Of a DNA stretch of 64,000 nucleotides, positions 63,017 through 64,000 are shown one piece after another. The DNA comes from Pseudomonas sp. DY-1. Its GTDB lineage: Bacteria > Pseudomonadota > Gammaproteobacteria > Pseudomonadales > Pseudomonadaceae. Each line of letters begins with the position of its first letter. The first letter of the stretch is position 1. The DNA lies in the NCBI RefSeq assembly GCF_003626975.1, contig NZ_CP032616.1, positions 5,618,001-5,682,000 on the forward strand, given 5' to 3'. The position numbers were made by a program, and so were the translations under genes. A model generated the notes under the pieces. It did no database searches. It saw nothing but the letters and a program-made list of their open reading frames with translations, and was not told the DNA's origin.

Positions 63017-64000
63017 TCAGCCCGCCAGTTCTTCCATGCGGCTCTGCACCACCCGGTAGCAGGGCACATAGGCCGCGCCGCCGGGGAGTTTCATCCGGTG
63101 CTGGCGGACGAAGGCGTTGAGCAACTCGTCCAGCGGTCGCATCACCGCGGCGTCGCCGTGGATCTCATAGGGGCCGTACTGCTCGATCAGGCGAATGCCC
63201 TTGTCTTTCACGTTGCCGGCGACGATGCCGGAGAATGCCCGACGCAAGTTGGCGGCCAGCTCGTGGGGCGGCAGGTCGCGGCGCAGCTCGAGGCTGGCCA
63301 TATTCTCGTGGGTGGGTTCGAACGGGTGCTGGAAGCGTTCGTCAATCTTCAGCAACCAGTTGTAGTGGAAGGCATCGTTGCGCTCGCGGCGGAACTGCTT
63401 GACCGCCTTCAGGCCTTGGGCCATCTCGATGGAGACCGCAGTCGGGTCGTCGATGATGATCTTGTAGCGGCTCTGCGCCGCTTCGCCCAGGGTGGCCCCG
63501 ACGAAGGCGTTTAGCTGCTCCAGGTAGGCGGCGGCGCTCCTCGGCCCGGTGAGCACGAGCGGGAAAGGCAGATCCCGGTTGTCCGGGTGCATCAGGATGC
63601 CCAGCAGGTAAAGGAATTCTTCCGCCGTACCGGCGCCGCCCGGGAAGATGATGATGCCGTGGCCGACGCGAACGAAGGCTTCCAGACGCTTCTCGATGTC
63701 CGGCAGGATCACCAGTTCGTTGACGATGGGGTTGGGCGCTTCGGCGGCGATGATGCCGGGCTCGGTCAGTCCCAGGTAGCGACCGCCGTGGGTGCGCTGC
63801 TTGGCGTGTCCGATGGTGGCGCCCTTCATCGGACCCTTCATCACGCCCGGGCCGCAGCCGGTGCAGACGTCAAGGTGGCGCAGGCCCAGCTCGTGGCCGA
63901 CTTTCTTGGTGTACTTGTACTCCTCGGTGCTGATGGAGTGGCCGCCCCAGCACACGACGATCTTCGGCTCCACGCCGGCGCGCAGGGTGCGTGCGTTGCG
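63017..64000 (-). CDS. ppnN: Nucleotide 5'-monophosphate nucleosidase PpnN-like (LOG family), 5' end outside window
   Basis: The visible 327 codons run open to the window end. They carry the Rossmann-like LOG domain with [21 protein letters not shown] and the catalytic [10 protein letters not shown], and the C-terminal extension typical of PpnN (YgdH), a ppGpp-sensitive enzyme that cuts nucleoside monophosphates to base and ribose 5-phosphate. A GTG (63973) lies inside the domain and is not the real start. Confidence 0.9.
   Translation of the reverse strand, partial: RNARTLRAGVEPKIVVCWGGHSISTEEYKYTKKVGHELGLRHLDVCTGCGPGVMKGPMKGATIGHAKQRTHGGRYLGLTEPGIIAAEAPNPIVNELVILPDIEKRLEAFVRVGHGIIIFPGGAGTAEEFLYLLGILMHPDNRDLPFPLVLTGPRSAAAYLEQLNAFVGATLGEAAQSRYKIIIDDPTAVSIEMAQGLKAVKQFRRERNDAFHYNWLLKIDERFQHPFEPTHENMASLELRRDLPPHELAANLRRAFSGIVAGNVKDKGIRLIEQYGPYEIHGDAAVMRPLDELLNAFVRQHRMKLPGGAAYVPCYRVVQSRMEELAG

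Overview
The window is a high-GC chromosomal segment from a Pseudomonas species. The evidence is gene order: aspS-yebC-ruvCAB-ybgC-tolQRAB-pal-cpoB-queE-queC-tRNA-Lys, then nadA-bepA-tusA-like-perM-bcp-gcvR-dapA-bamC-purC, which is the order I know from P. aeruginosa and relatives. The imuA-imuB-dnaE2 cassette and the 'GGGAGCGAATTCATTCGCGA' REP-type repeats fit the same genus.

Layout. 1-10703: housekeeping genes for Holliday junction processing, the Tol-Pal envelope machine and queuosine precursor synthesis, ending in tRNA-Lys. 10805-18307: a catabolic cluster (alpha-ketoglutarate semialdehyde dehydrogenase, IlvD/Edd sugar-acid dehydratase, FAH-family dehydratase, LysR regulator, MFS transporter) that looks like a Weimberg-type route from an imported pentonate to 2-oxoglutarate. 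18538-26915: conserved NAD, envelope, lysine and purine genes, in which purC is of the long type rather than the usual short Pseudomonas one.

27073-35046: tRNA-Ser(CGA) carrying a 7.9-kb integrated element bounded by a 25-bp repeat of the tRNA 3' end. It has a tyrosine integrase, a filamentous-phage-like rolling-circle Rep, two small helix-turn-helix proteins, a repressor with three operator-like sites, a PLD-type nuclease with a probable winged-helix tail, a ParDE-type toxin-antitoxin pair, and several unrecognised membrane or exported proteins. It also has an unannotated frame resembling the RsmN/RsmF branch of CsrA. I see no convincing coat, Zot or adsorption gene, so it looks like an inovirus-derived satellite or an integrative rolling-circle plasmid. 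This is the best candidate for something undescribed.

35166-45118: a MexEF-like RND pump without an outer-membrane partner, an AhpD-like protein with a divergent LysR regulator, an SRAP (YedK) protein and a secreted M28 aminopeptidase. 45207-50440: the SOS mutasome imuA-imuB-dnaE2 behind a LexA box, with a short leader frame containing a strong terminator-like hairpin between the box and imuA. 50441-64000: small membrane proteins, a GreA/GreB-like factor, a DnaA-box-bearing intergenic region, rmuC, a MerR-type regulator divergent from a two-hydrolase operon, a DUF4010 membrane protein, an aldehyde dehydrogenase remnant, an Atg22-like transporter, two oxidoreductases and a partial ppnN.
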